In this document: one piece after another, positions 20,336-32,100 of the stretch
Position numbering within the stretch: the first letter of the stretch is position 1
Layout: every line of letters begins with the position of its first letter
Source: Phoronis australis
Taxonomy: Eukaryota; Phoronida; Phoronidae
Direction: 5' to 3'
Length of the DNA: 64,000 bases
NCBI GenBank assembly: GCA_002633005.1
Contig: NMRA01000015.1
Location: 196,054-260,053, forward strand
Program-made: the position numbers and the translations under genes
Notes under the pieces: model-generated
The model's database searches: none
What the model was told of the DNA's origin: nothing
What the model saw: only the letters and a program-made list of their open reading frames with translations

Positions 20336-21866
20336 TGCACAATCTTTGTAAAAACGAGTTCCTGATATCCCAAAAGGGACCTTTCATGTTTTTTTATTTT
20401 AAACATGCATACTAAACTTTTTGGGTGGTGCCCTGCCAAAACCAGTGAGACATTGGTGAGGTTTTATGGAGGAGTTTACTAAAGATTTTATATTGCTTAT
20501 TGTACAATCCAACTTGTGTGACTGTTGACCAGTTTTAGCCAAGCAATATGCAACTGTTTGTTGACCAGTTTTTTCCAGGCAATATTATGAATGTCTTGGA
20601 AGAACATATTAATAACAGCATAGTTTTTTTATCATATGAAGTAGATTCACTAATGGTTTTATTAGAATTTGGAAATATTTGGTAATCTTTTTGTGAGTTT
20701 TTTTCCTAGCCTAGTACATGAGCTGTATGTTTTGCATGGACACACTAAGTGTTATGTATCTTGTTGTATACTAACATAGTACCGACTTCTGTTAGACAAA
20801 GATCCATTTTGTTTCTTCTTATTTAAGATTGATGGTTATAAACATCAATTCAATATTCTTTTACTTCAGACATTTGCCAAAACATTAACATAATGGACCT
20901 TTGAGGATAAAGCAGGATTAGACAATTGTGGTTGACTGCCACTCCTAATGTCAAGATCCCGTCTTGTGGAGCTATTTTTCTCAGAAATTTTCCAATTTCT
21001 TTCAATTCCGCACTTTTGCTGATCATGTTCCATTAATTGGCCAAAATAATGTACGTGTGATCTTCAACTTGTATAATTGTTACTTTGCTCTTTATTCTTG
21101 TTTTTCCTGTTGAATATAAAGCTACTGTGATATTTGTTTTCTATAATACTTGTTCCGTCTTAACTATACTAACCTAGCTCAGCAACGCAAAGTTCTAATA
21201 CCTTGGGACATTGGCACTTTTAGCATTCTTCGGATTTCTCAAAATATCAGACATTGCCTTTTTTGTCTAAAGTAGACTTGACAGTTCACAAAAGTGTTTA
21301 AAGTTGACAATTAGCTGCAAATGCAACATTTTCATGTATCAATGTGATGTGTAATGTTGAGATGAATGATCATTTGTTGTCATTCATAAACAATGAATTT
21401 GGTGCAACAAGTAAAGGCCATTTCTAAATTTTAGAACAAGCTGGGGCTTTGATGAAAACAATTTTTCACTGGACCCCATATTTTAGTGCTATGCATTTTC
21501 AACACAAAAACCAAGGGTGCCACGTGTCAAACTAATACACAATTTTATATAATGTGGGCACATGAAAATTAATTGAAACATATGTATTCCCAGTACAAAA
21601 ATTATGTACAGTGCCAGTGATGTATTCCCAGTACAAAGATTATGTACAGTACCAGTGATGCAAGATAACAGAACTGAAACTGCAACAATTATAAATAGTA
21701 CAACTTGTAAATTAGTCACACTGTTGTTGTTCAAAACTGCAATTCAATAAATCGTAAACGGGCTGAAAGTTGCAAAACGTGACCTATTTAGGTATGTGAC
21801 CCAGGTAATTACATATGCCTATGTTAAGAAATGTGAATGAAAGTAGAAAAACGATTACTATCAGTT

Positions 21867-22296
21867 TAAGGTTATGTAGGACCTTATTGATCACTCTGTG
21901 CATTCCAGTAACTATCTACAAAACTATAAAATTTCTATTTTCTGTAAGTAGAGAACCAACAGAATTTTTGATTAATACCAAAGACGTTAACCAATCAGCC
22001 ACTGATTGAGTAACATGACCATGTGTTTGAAAAATTTAGCAAAAATGTAGTACATTCATAGCTATAATGTGACCAAATTTCATTTGTAAGTTTTCTAAGA
22101 TTTCATTTTATGCAACTTGATTTTTACATCAAATCATAAGCCCTATTCTTGAAACACCTTACAAAAATGGAACATATTAAGAGCAATTCCTAACAAAGCA
22201 TAAAACATAGTATCTGAAAGTTTCATATGAATGCGATTGTCCATTCTGAGATATGTTTCAAAGTTAGCCAAACTTTAGTAGGTCCTGCATAACCTT
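21867..22296. mobile_element. Candidate 430-bp MITE
   Basis: TAAGGTTATGTAGGACCT at the left end is mirrored by AGGTCCTGCATAACCTTA at the right end. This gives an ~18-bp terminal inverted repeat with one or two mismatches. No coding content and no clear target-site duplication. Confidence 0.5.
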
Positions 22297-22475
22297 ACAG
22301 ACAAAAACTGAATGGTCTATTTGTTATACAAAATCTAAAACGTCTTGCACTGTTTCTAATTCTTCACACACATCACTTAACAGCAAAGTTTTGTGAGAAA
22401 TGACCAACTTGAACAAGGCTGCCATCAACACTCAAGAGCCATATACAATGTAAGGTAACACTGGCGTGTACTATC

Positions 22476-22618
22476 TTACTCATATCCACCACTAAACCCT
22501 GCGTGTTCGGTAAATCTTTCCCTCATTTGGTTGTCGGAGAGCAGAGTAATCCTAACATGTTCATGATCAAGCTGGAACAGCTTATCATTGTGACAGCACT
22601 GTCTGAGCTCCTTGCTTA
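22476..22618 (-). CDS. Possible orphan terminal exon
   Basis: The minus-strand frame SKELRQCCHNDKLFQLDHEH then VRITLLSDNQMRERFTEHAG ends at TAA. It has balanced, protein-like composition, unlike its AT-rich surroundings. A possible GAGCAG acceptor lies at its start but with a poor pyrimidine tract. No upstream exon was found. Function unknown; it could be chance. Confidence 0.2.
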
Positions 22619-25600
22619 CTGCTCAACCCTTTGATAGTTCAGTTACTAACAACTGTGATATTTTGACAATTCACATTTCTATCAACAAAATTTCATAGGA
22701 CGAGTTCTTATCAAATCAAGCTCTCTGTACGATCTATGGTTTCAGATGCAACAGATGTCTTGCCAAATCTCGCCTCATCATTTTCTTTAAGTTTTTGATC
22801 ATTCTGTCATGCATTGGAGTTCACACAGAGTGTTTGCTTGTGGCTATAAATTAAACAAGTTAGAAGTAGAATCAGTAACATGGACAGAGAATTGTTACAT
22901 TGCCTCATAACCAAAAGTTTTAAAAACATGATGGGAAGGTCGCTACATCAAAAGAATACCCAAATCATAATCACCTGCATAACTAAGGGAATCTGAAGAC
23001 TAAAAAATGCACATGACCTTTCTGCACTACATGATCTTTCAACACTGTCTTTGGTTGCATTTCAGAGGTCATAACTGAGCTGGACATTGCCTTCCTCTGT
23101 TGGAAGTATGGATATCTCTATTCATTTGTTAAAATAGGCAAGTTTGTACAGAGGACCATTGTTTTTTGTTCAAGTGTTCCACATATAGGTGCAGCTGGCT
23201 ATCCCTCTTAAACTGGGTGTTTTAAGTGTTTTTGTCCAATTCTTACTTTTCATGCAATTGTTCCTGTTGAGCTGAATACACGTCATTTTGTAATGAATAA
23301 ATTACATTTACCTCCAACAATGCTGAAAAATTTTTCTCCTAGGTTTTATTTAATGAATTTCACATATAGACGCAGGTTTACTTGACAGCATGAGGGCCTA
23401 AATGTACGCAAACGGTAAAACATACTAACTGTTCTGTGGTCATGCAAGCATTATAATAAATATTTATCATTACACTGAATATGCAGTCTAAGTGGTTGGT
23501 TTGTATGTGCCAATGACCAGATGAGTAAATCAATACCATGCAGTTACAAGAAGACCATTCTTTGTACCCAACACAAGACATTCCCAATGCAATACAGACA
23601 ACTCCATTACTTCCACAATGTTTTCTGTTTTTAGTCTTCTTCCATAAACTAATTAATCGCTCAGGTAAACATGTGATCACCTTATGTTCAAGACAAATTC
23701 AACAGCAATTTGTTCGTGTCAAAAACTTGCACTGACTTGTTATTCCAAACCAACTTTCTTCTCACACAAGCGTTGAAACTGTGGAACCACCAGTAATTGG
23801 AGATTACAGTTAATTCTTGAGTTTGCACAGTGAAAATTATTTTGCTCGAAATCAGAGCTTGTACCAAACTTAGAACTGGTCAATAATGGTCGTCCCAAAT
23901 TCAAATTCCAGAATTGAGGTCAATGGCAAATAGTAACGCATGAAAATGACGTACTCTTAACTATTTTGACAACTTTAACAACGAACAAGTCTATAATCAG
24001 CCCTTGTTGATACAAAACGCAGTGTCTAATATTTGAGATATATATTCACTGCCAAAACTGCTCATATTTGAGATGCATATTCAGTGCCAAAACTGCTCAT
24101 AATTGAGATTCAGTGCCAAAACTGCTCACATGTCCAATCTTCAAAAATCAAGAATATTCAATTTCGGCTTGAATTGTGGTGTCCCTAAATTTAGAAACTG
24201 TCCCAGAAAACTAGAATTTTTACCTATGTTGGAAGTCTGCGCTAATGAATGAATGGCACAAATGAGACATTCTCTTCCTCAATCCTTACTTAATTGAAGC
24301 TACAAACTAAGAGTTCCGTCAAAACTAACTTTTGATTCAGACCCCTTACTGTTATAAAATTGATCAAAATTATTCCTTTCTTACATTGGAAATGATTTTT
24401 GGGCATGCAGAAAACTGACAATATGTAAAATCTCACCAAATTCGGATAAAACTGATAACCAACATTGCCTATTTTATATTCTTCAAAACTTCTATAACTG
24501 TTGTGAATGTCCATATTAATTTTTCAAAGCATTGACTGATGGTAATAATGTCACAGAACTTAAAAGCAGTGGAGCATTTGATGAAACTTTATTTAAGCTT
24601 TTAAAGAAAAAGTAAGAAATTTAACTTGTCCACCAGGTGTCACCCTATATTAGTGAAATTTTCAAGTTGAAAATGGCAGAAAACTAGTTTTGCAGGACTT
24701 AGAAATGGATTTGAATGTAAATGCTCCAGTCACTGAATTACAGGTGCACAGGCCACAAGATTTTTCAGCAGTCGTCACTGGATTAAGGTGACCAACCAAA
24801 GTATTGCCGAGTTCACACACTACACCACAGTGTAGAAGACTGAAGTTTATATAATTAGAGGAATATACGAAAGGATGAGAAAAATGAATTCAAATCAATT
24901 TCTGAAAGTACAGACACATTCAGATGCACATAGAATCCAATAATTATGTAACATCATCATGAAAAATTAACAAAACTAGAAGCAGATGTTATCTTACAGC
25001 ACTACGAGATCCTTATTTTTTAAGGCTAATGACTGTGTAGTTTTATAACAAATGGTAACCATAGTAACAGACTTGAGTGGCTGAAATGTGTAACATGAAC
25101 CAATGCAACACCGCAACAAAGTCTCGAAATTTACTCAAACTTATTCACAAAAACGTACAACACAAATATAGATCAACGTAACAACATGGCACTGGTGAAT
25201 AGTGAATCGCTAAAAGCATTCAACCGCATCTTTAAAGGAGCATTTCACCACTGCGTAGCTGTCAATGTTGAGTTCTTAACCAAAGCACCTTGGGGCTTGA
25301 AAACATTACCACGCTCATACCATCTTGAATTGGTGCACAATTATCTTCCAAATGTCAAGTAATTCATACACGGGCCATTTTCAAATTTTTAGAATTGGCC
25401 AACCCCAATAATCTCGTGTTTTCTAGAGTCGCTGATGGGTTTGATGTTTTTGTTGGTAATGGAAATAGAACGCTACAGTATCAGGGTAAGAAAATTACAA
25501 GACCAATTTTAAGACACTATAAGGCCAGCTAAACAAGGTGACATGCACCCTTAAAATCTTCCAAGTTACATAATCTCACTTTATTTTCAGGAAGCATCTA

Positions 25601-26109
25601 ATGTTATAGGTTTTTGTAATATTACTTCAACTCTGGTAATTATATTTTCACTGTCAAGTTGGGCCTAGATAGACCATTACACACCGTTGAAAAAAAACAC
25701 TACTTTAAACAACCATTATGGGCGTAGTGAACTTCAGCCAGTATGTACAATACTCAAAACTAGGAAATAGCCTCTGTTAAGATCAATGCCAAACTTCGAA
25801 TAATTTAGAATTCACTACCAACCGGTAAGACACAAAAACATTTTATTTGTTTTATCTGTAATAAATTGCATCCCCCTCAGATTGATAATCCAGTATACCT
25901 TGTGCACATTATGAACAATCACATAATCATGTGACTGAACTGTAGAAATAGTTACGAGAAATCACAGAATACGAGCATACAGTTCGAAACCAAAGAATTA
26001 ATAAACAACATAACATGTAATTTCGTGTCATCGGGTTATTAAACAGAACTTGTCATCCAAATCACAAGTTATGGAAAAATGAGGACACAAGTCTATACGT
26101 AGGATTTTG

Positions 26110-26215
26110 CTGAAATGATGAGTGATGACTCATCAAACCTGCTGTATGTGGACTGATGAGTGATGACTCATCACATCTGTTGTATATGGAATGATGAGTG
26201 ATGACTCATCTGACC
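26110..26215. repeat. Three tandem copies containing GATGAGTGATGACTCATC
   Basis: A ~47-bp unit is repeated three times. Each unit centres on GATGAGTGATGACTCATC, which includes ATGACTCAT, a perfect palindromic AP-1/bZIP core. The linkers vary (AAACCTGCTGTATGTGGACT and similar). Confidence 0.8.
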
Positions 26216-26679
26216 TACGTGAAATTAGTAAACAAAATGGTTGGCATGCAGTGTACATTGCATAAAATGGACAAGTTTCGTCACCAACATACAATGACAT
26301 TACTTGATCACAGCCTAATAAAATAACATATAGAACAGACAAAAGGCTGTGACAAGAGGAAACATATGCTACAACACAAATAGAACAGACAATGCCGACT
26401 GATAAAAAGCAAACATTTTAACAAAATTTACCCGGGGCACAATTCCACAATACTACCAATAAACTAAACAAGAGCAACGCAGAGCATTGAAATGCGCCCA
26501 CGAATGCACTGCAAACGGTGTGCTTCTAGGCTGTTGATTTGTATAATAAAAATGGGCTCTAGATAGTGCAAAATATTTCGAAACCATGAAAAAACTGGAA
26601 AATGTCACAGCTTTTTAACAGAAAGCTATTTACCACAAATTAAGAAAATTCATCACGAAACTTTAGCAAAACAGAAAAA

Positions 26680-27900
26680 ATGAAATTGCTACTAAGGGAC
26701 AAAGATTAATCGGATCTGTCTGAAAGTTGTCGTCTTCTGTTGTCAACGTCACATACCCAATACACTTGCTAAATTTAATAGACATTCTGCAGAGAACTTA
26801 GTAGATACAGCCATGGGTGCAAAAACAAACAAAACAGCCACTAGGAGGTGCCACAGCAGTCGTCGGAGAATCATTGTCAACCATCCTCTTCATAGTGAGA
26901 ACATACTGCCAATTTTCACAATCCTCCTTTAAGTGGTTCGGTTGATGGAGGGACGGATGCCCAACAAAAACTCGGAAACAGTAAAAATGACCACTAGGTG
27001 ACGCAAAATACCTTGAATCCATCCGAAAACATTAATAGATGCCTATGTGCCAAATTTTACAGAGGACCTTAGAAGATACAGAGGTAAACGTAAAAAAATA
27101 AAATTGCCACCAGGGGACACACCTGCAGTCAGATAGTTCCGAAAGTTGTAGTCATCCGTTTTCAACTTTATATAAACACATTTGCAACGTTTAATCAAGA
27201 TCTTGTAGAGCGCATAGGAGATACAGCCATGGGCGCAAAAACAAACAAAACTGCCACTAGGAGCCGCCACAGTATTCAAAGTCGTCAGTAAATCATCGTC
27301 AACCATCCTCTTTATGGTAAGAACATACATGCCAATTTTCGCTATCATCCTTAGAATTTTTTGGTTGACAGAGGGGCGGATGCCAAAAACATGGACTCGA
27401 AAATAGTAAAAATGGCCACTAGATGGCGCAAAATGCATCGAATCCATCCGAAAACGGGCGGATAGCGTCACCTCATTAATAGATGCCTATGTGCCAAATT
27501 TCATGAAAATCGGTTGAGGACCTTTAAAGATACAGACTGAGGTAAATGTAAAAAACTGAAATTGTCACTAGGGGGCACAGGGGTATTCAGGTCCGTCCAA
27601 AACTCGTCGCCCTCTGTCGTCAACCTCATAGGAATACACCTGCCAAATTTCAATAAGATCTTGCAAGGGGTTTAGAAGATACAGTTGCGAATGCCCAGAC
27701 AGAGATGACGGCAATATGCACCCACATATAGATATGTGGGCGCATAAAGACATTGATTTGCCTTTGTCAATAGAGCATTTCTGAGCCTAATTATATCAAA
27801 ATCAATGTTAACCTGGACAGAAATCTGGTGAAAATTGTACCCCGAGTAGACAAACACAACGATTAAGTATATTGCAACAATGGCTGGTAAGAACATGCAC
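26680..27900. repeat. Cluster of a diverged dispersed repeat
   Basis: Three or more head-to-tail diverged copies share GCCACTAGATGGCGCAAAAT, CATCCGAAAACGGG, TGCCAAATTTCATGAAAATC and GATACAG. A further copy lies at 29740-29990 and a trace at 57180-57300. The open frames on the minus strand (for example 27043-27471) are repeat translations without a recognised domain. Confidence 0.75.
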
Positions 27901-28327
27901 CTTCAAAACCACCATCATGGCATCTACAGCTGAGCAACAATATGTGGTCGGCTATCAAGTTCTGGTTCATTGCACAACAGTTCTCTAGCTGCAAACAACA
28001 GACCACACCTCAACAATATGATGGCATTTCTTCAATTTTGCACAGCAATAATTTCTGAAAGTCATTTTTTCTACTTGCCAAAGATTTTCATCATGCCTAA
28101 ATTGCTCAAAATGATGATGTGTTTGTTATGATGAGTGTGTCACCATGATAACAGTGATATAAACATTTTGCTAAATCCGTTCATTTCGCACAAATAGTGT
28201 TTGAAATCGAAACACAACTTTACCAATCGGCAATACAATGCAGGAAGTAACAATTTTTCAAATGCAAACGCACTACTTTCTTTGCACTATGTGAATAACG
28301 TCTGCCAGCCCTTGAGGCAAACATGCC

Positions 28328-28662
28328 ACCATGGCAACCAGAACCAGCTCGCCCAATGCTTGTTGCATGGAAAACATGTCACTGTGCATCAGCATGTTGG
28401 TGAATCGCATTAACAGCACACTTCCAAGATGTGCAGACAACTTAGCCAATTATCTAAAGCATCCCAGCGATGAGCAGACTAAATGACCAAAAATGCCACA
28501 CAGTCGTAACAAGCATCCTTGACTTCCTAAAACAAGTTGATGCGTTTGGTGATGGGTTTTCGGCACATGTGACAGTTCTTGAGCGGAGTTACACATTCGC
28601 TACAGGCCGAGTGTCCACAGAGGAAGGCTACGTTCTTCTTCTTGTCCATACAGATGGAGCAC
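28328..28662. other. Left copy of a 335-bp N-joined duplication (partial RING exon)
   Basis: Repeated at 28664-28998 across a single N at 28663. The minus strand contains the 3' part of the mib2 terminal exon (CSICMDKKKN to ITKRINLF) but breaks off at the N upstream of the CSIC motif. It cannot be an independent gene. Confidence 0.8.
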
Positions 28663-28862
28663 NACCATGGCAACCAGAACCAGCTCGCCCAATGCTTGTT
28701 GCATGGAAAACATGTCACTGTGCATCAGCATGTTGGTGAATCGCATTAACAGTACACTTCCAAGATGTGCAGACAACTTAGCCAATTATCTAAAGCATCC
28801 CAGCGATGAGCAGACTAAATGACCAAAAATGCCACACAGTCGTAACAAGCATCCTCGACTTC

Positions 28863-29116
28863 CTAAAACAAGTTGATGCGTTTGGTGATGGGTTTTCGGC
28901 ACATGTGACAGTTCTTGAGCGGAGTTACACATTCGCTACAGGCCGAGTGTCCACAGAGGAAGGCTACGTTCTTCTTCTTGTCCATACAGATGGAGCACAT
29001 GAAAGAGTCCTCCATTTCCTGCATACGTCGATAGATCTCATGCATTTGACTCTCAGTATTGCTCTCGGAGCTTGGCTGACGCAGCATCGTCACCGGCATA
29101 GCTAGTGGTGATCCGT
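28863..29116 (-). CDS. MIB2: mib2 terminal exon: linker helix and C-terminal RING
   Basis: The acceptor is CTTGTTGCAG. The product begins DGSPLAMPVTMLRQP, continues through the helix MHEIYRRMQEMEDSF, and ends with a C3HC4 RING: CSIC, CGH, CSEC, CHMC, then KRINLF and TAG. The terminal hydrophobic residues after the RING match MIB proteins, where they support catalytic function. Part of this exon recurs at 28527-28661 through the assembly duplication. Confidence 0.93.
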
Positions 29117-32100
29117 CTGCAACAAGATGGGAGAAGAGATATGGTAATTCTCCACGTATTTCACACAAAATAAATTAAATATACTTTCCTGGTAGCCATG
29201 ATGTGCCCAATAAACTGAATATAGACTTCATAATTGACAAGTATGCGAAATTTACTGAGTAACCGAGCATAACAATGACAAGCGGCCTATGGGACACTAA
29301 CATGATCCAATTAACAGAGCATAACAATGACAAGTGGCCTGCAGAACACACATATGATCCAATTAATAGAGCATAACAACGACAAGTGGCCAATGGGACA
29401 CTAATATGATCCAATTAACAGTCAGTTGAAATTCAATTCACATATTCTGCTCTTCTGGGAGGTGAGGTAAGATTATTGATTGTACAATGGTGGTGCTGTG
29501 CGCACGACGGGCTTTGCCATCTTTTGTCCTTCAGAAGCGTCGGGGAGGGGTGAAATGTGACATCCAGCATCCATGGATATTTACCCAGCTTATCCCACTT
29601 CCTTGAATGGGCCCAAGGCATAGTAGCAATACTTTCCTGGCATGACTTTAAATATGATATACAAGAGCAACACGGAGCGTTGAAATGCTCCCACGAATGC
29701 ACCGCAAACTGTACTTCTAGGGATGTCTATTTGTATAATTAAAGTAGCCACTAGATGGTGCAAAATATGTCAAATCCATCCGAAAACGGGAACATGCCAT
29801 CGTTTCTTTAATAGCAAGCGATTTATCAATTTTCATAAAAATCCGTCATGAAACTTCAGAAAAACTGATAAAATTAAATTGTCACTAGGGGGCACAGCGT
29901 TTGTTGGGTCCACCTGAAAGTCATCATCGTCTATTCTCAACTTCATATAAATACACTAGCTAAATTTAGTAAAGATCCGACAGAGTGAAATGCACAGCTG
30001 ATGTGTGGTTTATATTTTGGCAACAGCTGTCACTGCTGCTACATATAGAAAAGCATGAAACGGGTGCAAACTCAAACATTTTATATGGATATATTCTTAT
30101 GGCACAATATAGTATTAAAATAATAACATTTATTTTGCTTTTGATGTTTTAAAAAAAGATGAAAAACACGAAACTACAGGTCTGAAACACCAGTTGGAGT
30201 TCACCAAGGTCGGTGTCCCTTAATAAAGTACTGAATAGCAGTAAGATATAAGACCACAGAAAACACTCTGGCAACCAAACACTGCTAATGATTGACAGGT
30301 CACCTAAATACTTTGGAAATAGTTTGAATATTGCAACATTTTACATTCATTGTATATTTCTTTCCCAGTTGAAAGGGCCAATTTCTTTCTGGAACAATAG
30401 CCAATCTTTCATTAACTGGGAGTCCTAGTAATCCTACAATGTGGGTGTCCAAATAAAGAAATTCTGATTGACAGTGGGCAGCCAAATGATACATTGGGTG
30501 TCCTTGGCAGGTTGTCCACATTAGTACGCTGCATGAAGGCCTGTTTATACTACAGCGCTGGGCCCTAAGCTAAACGCCAAGATGCATTATTTTGGTGATC
30601 AGGTTGCCAAACAAAATCTGAGGTTCCCAAAGCTGAACATCTAAGGCGCCGAAATGAAATCTGATGTCTCGAAAAAAAGTCCAACGGCTATAACAATGCT
30701 CATTCTCCTGCGTTCCTCTAATTTCCCCTGTAAGTGCCCTACATATATGCGTACGTTCATTCTCTAACTCAATTCTCAATTCCTCCTGCTGGCGAATGAA
30801 CAGGGTATGCAGGCAATCGCATGGAGCGGTAGCGTCAATTTCACTGATCTTGCCTGATTTTTGTCGAACTATTCCGACTTCTGTGTTTAATTCCTGCAGT
30901 AATTTAAGGGTGGTGCCAACTGCATTGATTTCACGAAATAAATGGAACAATTGTGATTGAAAGCTAATAATCTAGGAAAAGTGTTAGTAATTTGAAGTTT
31001 AGAAGTCAACATGCACCTTGAAACGAATTTAGAGGGTATTATTGTCCGACTTAGATATTTGCACTGGCGACTTTGTGGTCACCGAACACAATCTGAGGTC
31101 GCATTAGCGACATGCAGGTCGCCAAATCAAGTGCTGTACTCATTAGGAAACCATCCCTATGGGAACTGAATTCAGTGAAGCATTAACAACCCACCACTAA
31201 GACAAGGCTGTCTATTCATAAGTCTTTTGTGCGAGTAACTAATGTAAATACAATTAAGTCAGTTTCAGCTCTGCTACTGTGTCACACAATCACGGCACTA
31301 CTTTAATGAAACAGGACTGGACAAATCCCACAGCCACCAACGGGTGGCGACAGAAAGTTTTTTGCATTGGTAAAGCGAGTGTCATTTTTATCATACATGC
31401 TCTCAACAGACAAGTTTATGTTTTCTCTTAGTCTCATGTCTTGAACAGCTTCCCGATGGTCAATACCATCACAATGTTTGTCTGAATTCGACGTCATTCA
31501 ATTGGTATATCCGTCAGTAAAACAACTGGAATTCTTGCAGAAACTGCACTTAATACGAGTCCGTGGTTTCGTGCATCACCTTGAATATATGATTAGGTAA
31601 AGTAAACAAACCGATCCACATGCCTTTCTACTTCCTTGGACGGGAAAGCAAGGCCTGTTGAAACCAATATTTCTAGAAAGATGTCAACTAGGTTGCCAAA
31701 CGTTTGCAAGTATGCCATATCCAATATTTTCAGGATTGTTCAAAACTCATTCTCATCTGTTGAGCACCATCTATCATTAATCTGAAGTTTGGAGTGAATT
31801 GTAAAAATGCCAATGTCCTATTTTATCAGCAAAAATCTAGTAGGCTTTAAAAGGTCCACCCTTGCTTCATTATCACCTCAATCTGGATATGGAAGTGGAA
31901 TACCTGTCATACCAGAAACAAAGGCCGAGTCAATGTCTATATGGAACATCTCTCAATTTGTAAAATAACCCTTAGACTGCCTTTGCAGTGCAGACGATGT
32001 GACAGAAACCAGACACGACCACTGGCTGTGCAAATCCCAGAATCACTCCCCTGAAACTGTCTACATCGCGCATAGCTGCCAAATTTTTTAACAGGGTAAC

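Larger units (their letters stand above)
20336..26090. other. Intergenic AT-rich DNA between SIGMAR1 and mib2
   Basis: No convincing multi-exon gene on either strand. It should contain the SIGMAR1 3' UTR on the left and may hold part of the mib2 3' UTR on the right. A MITE-like element sits at 21867-22296 and a possible lone exon at 22476-22618. Confidence 0.5.

Noticed and set aside
27043-27471. 142-codon minus-strand frame
   Set aside because: It coincides with the dispersed repeat cluster, and the same peptide pieces (GCISYA, RMVDND) recur in neighbouring copies.
28527-28661. A second RING-finger gene
   Set aside because: Identical to the end of the mib2 terminal exon and truncated at the single N; part of an assembly duplication.
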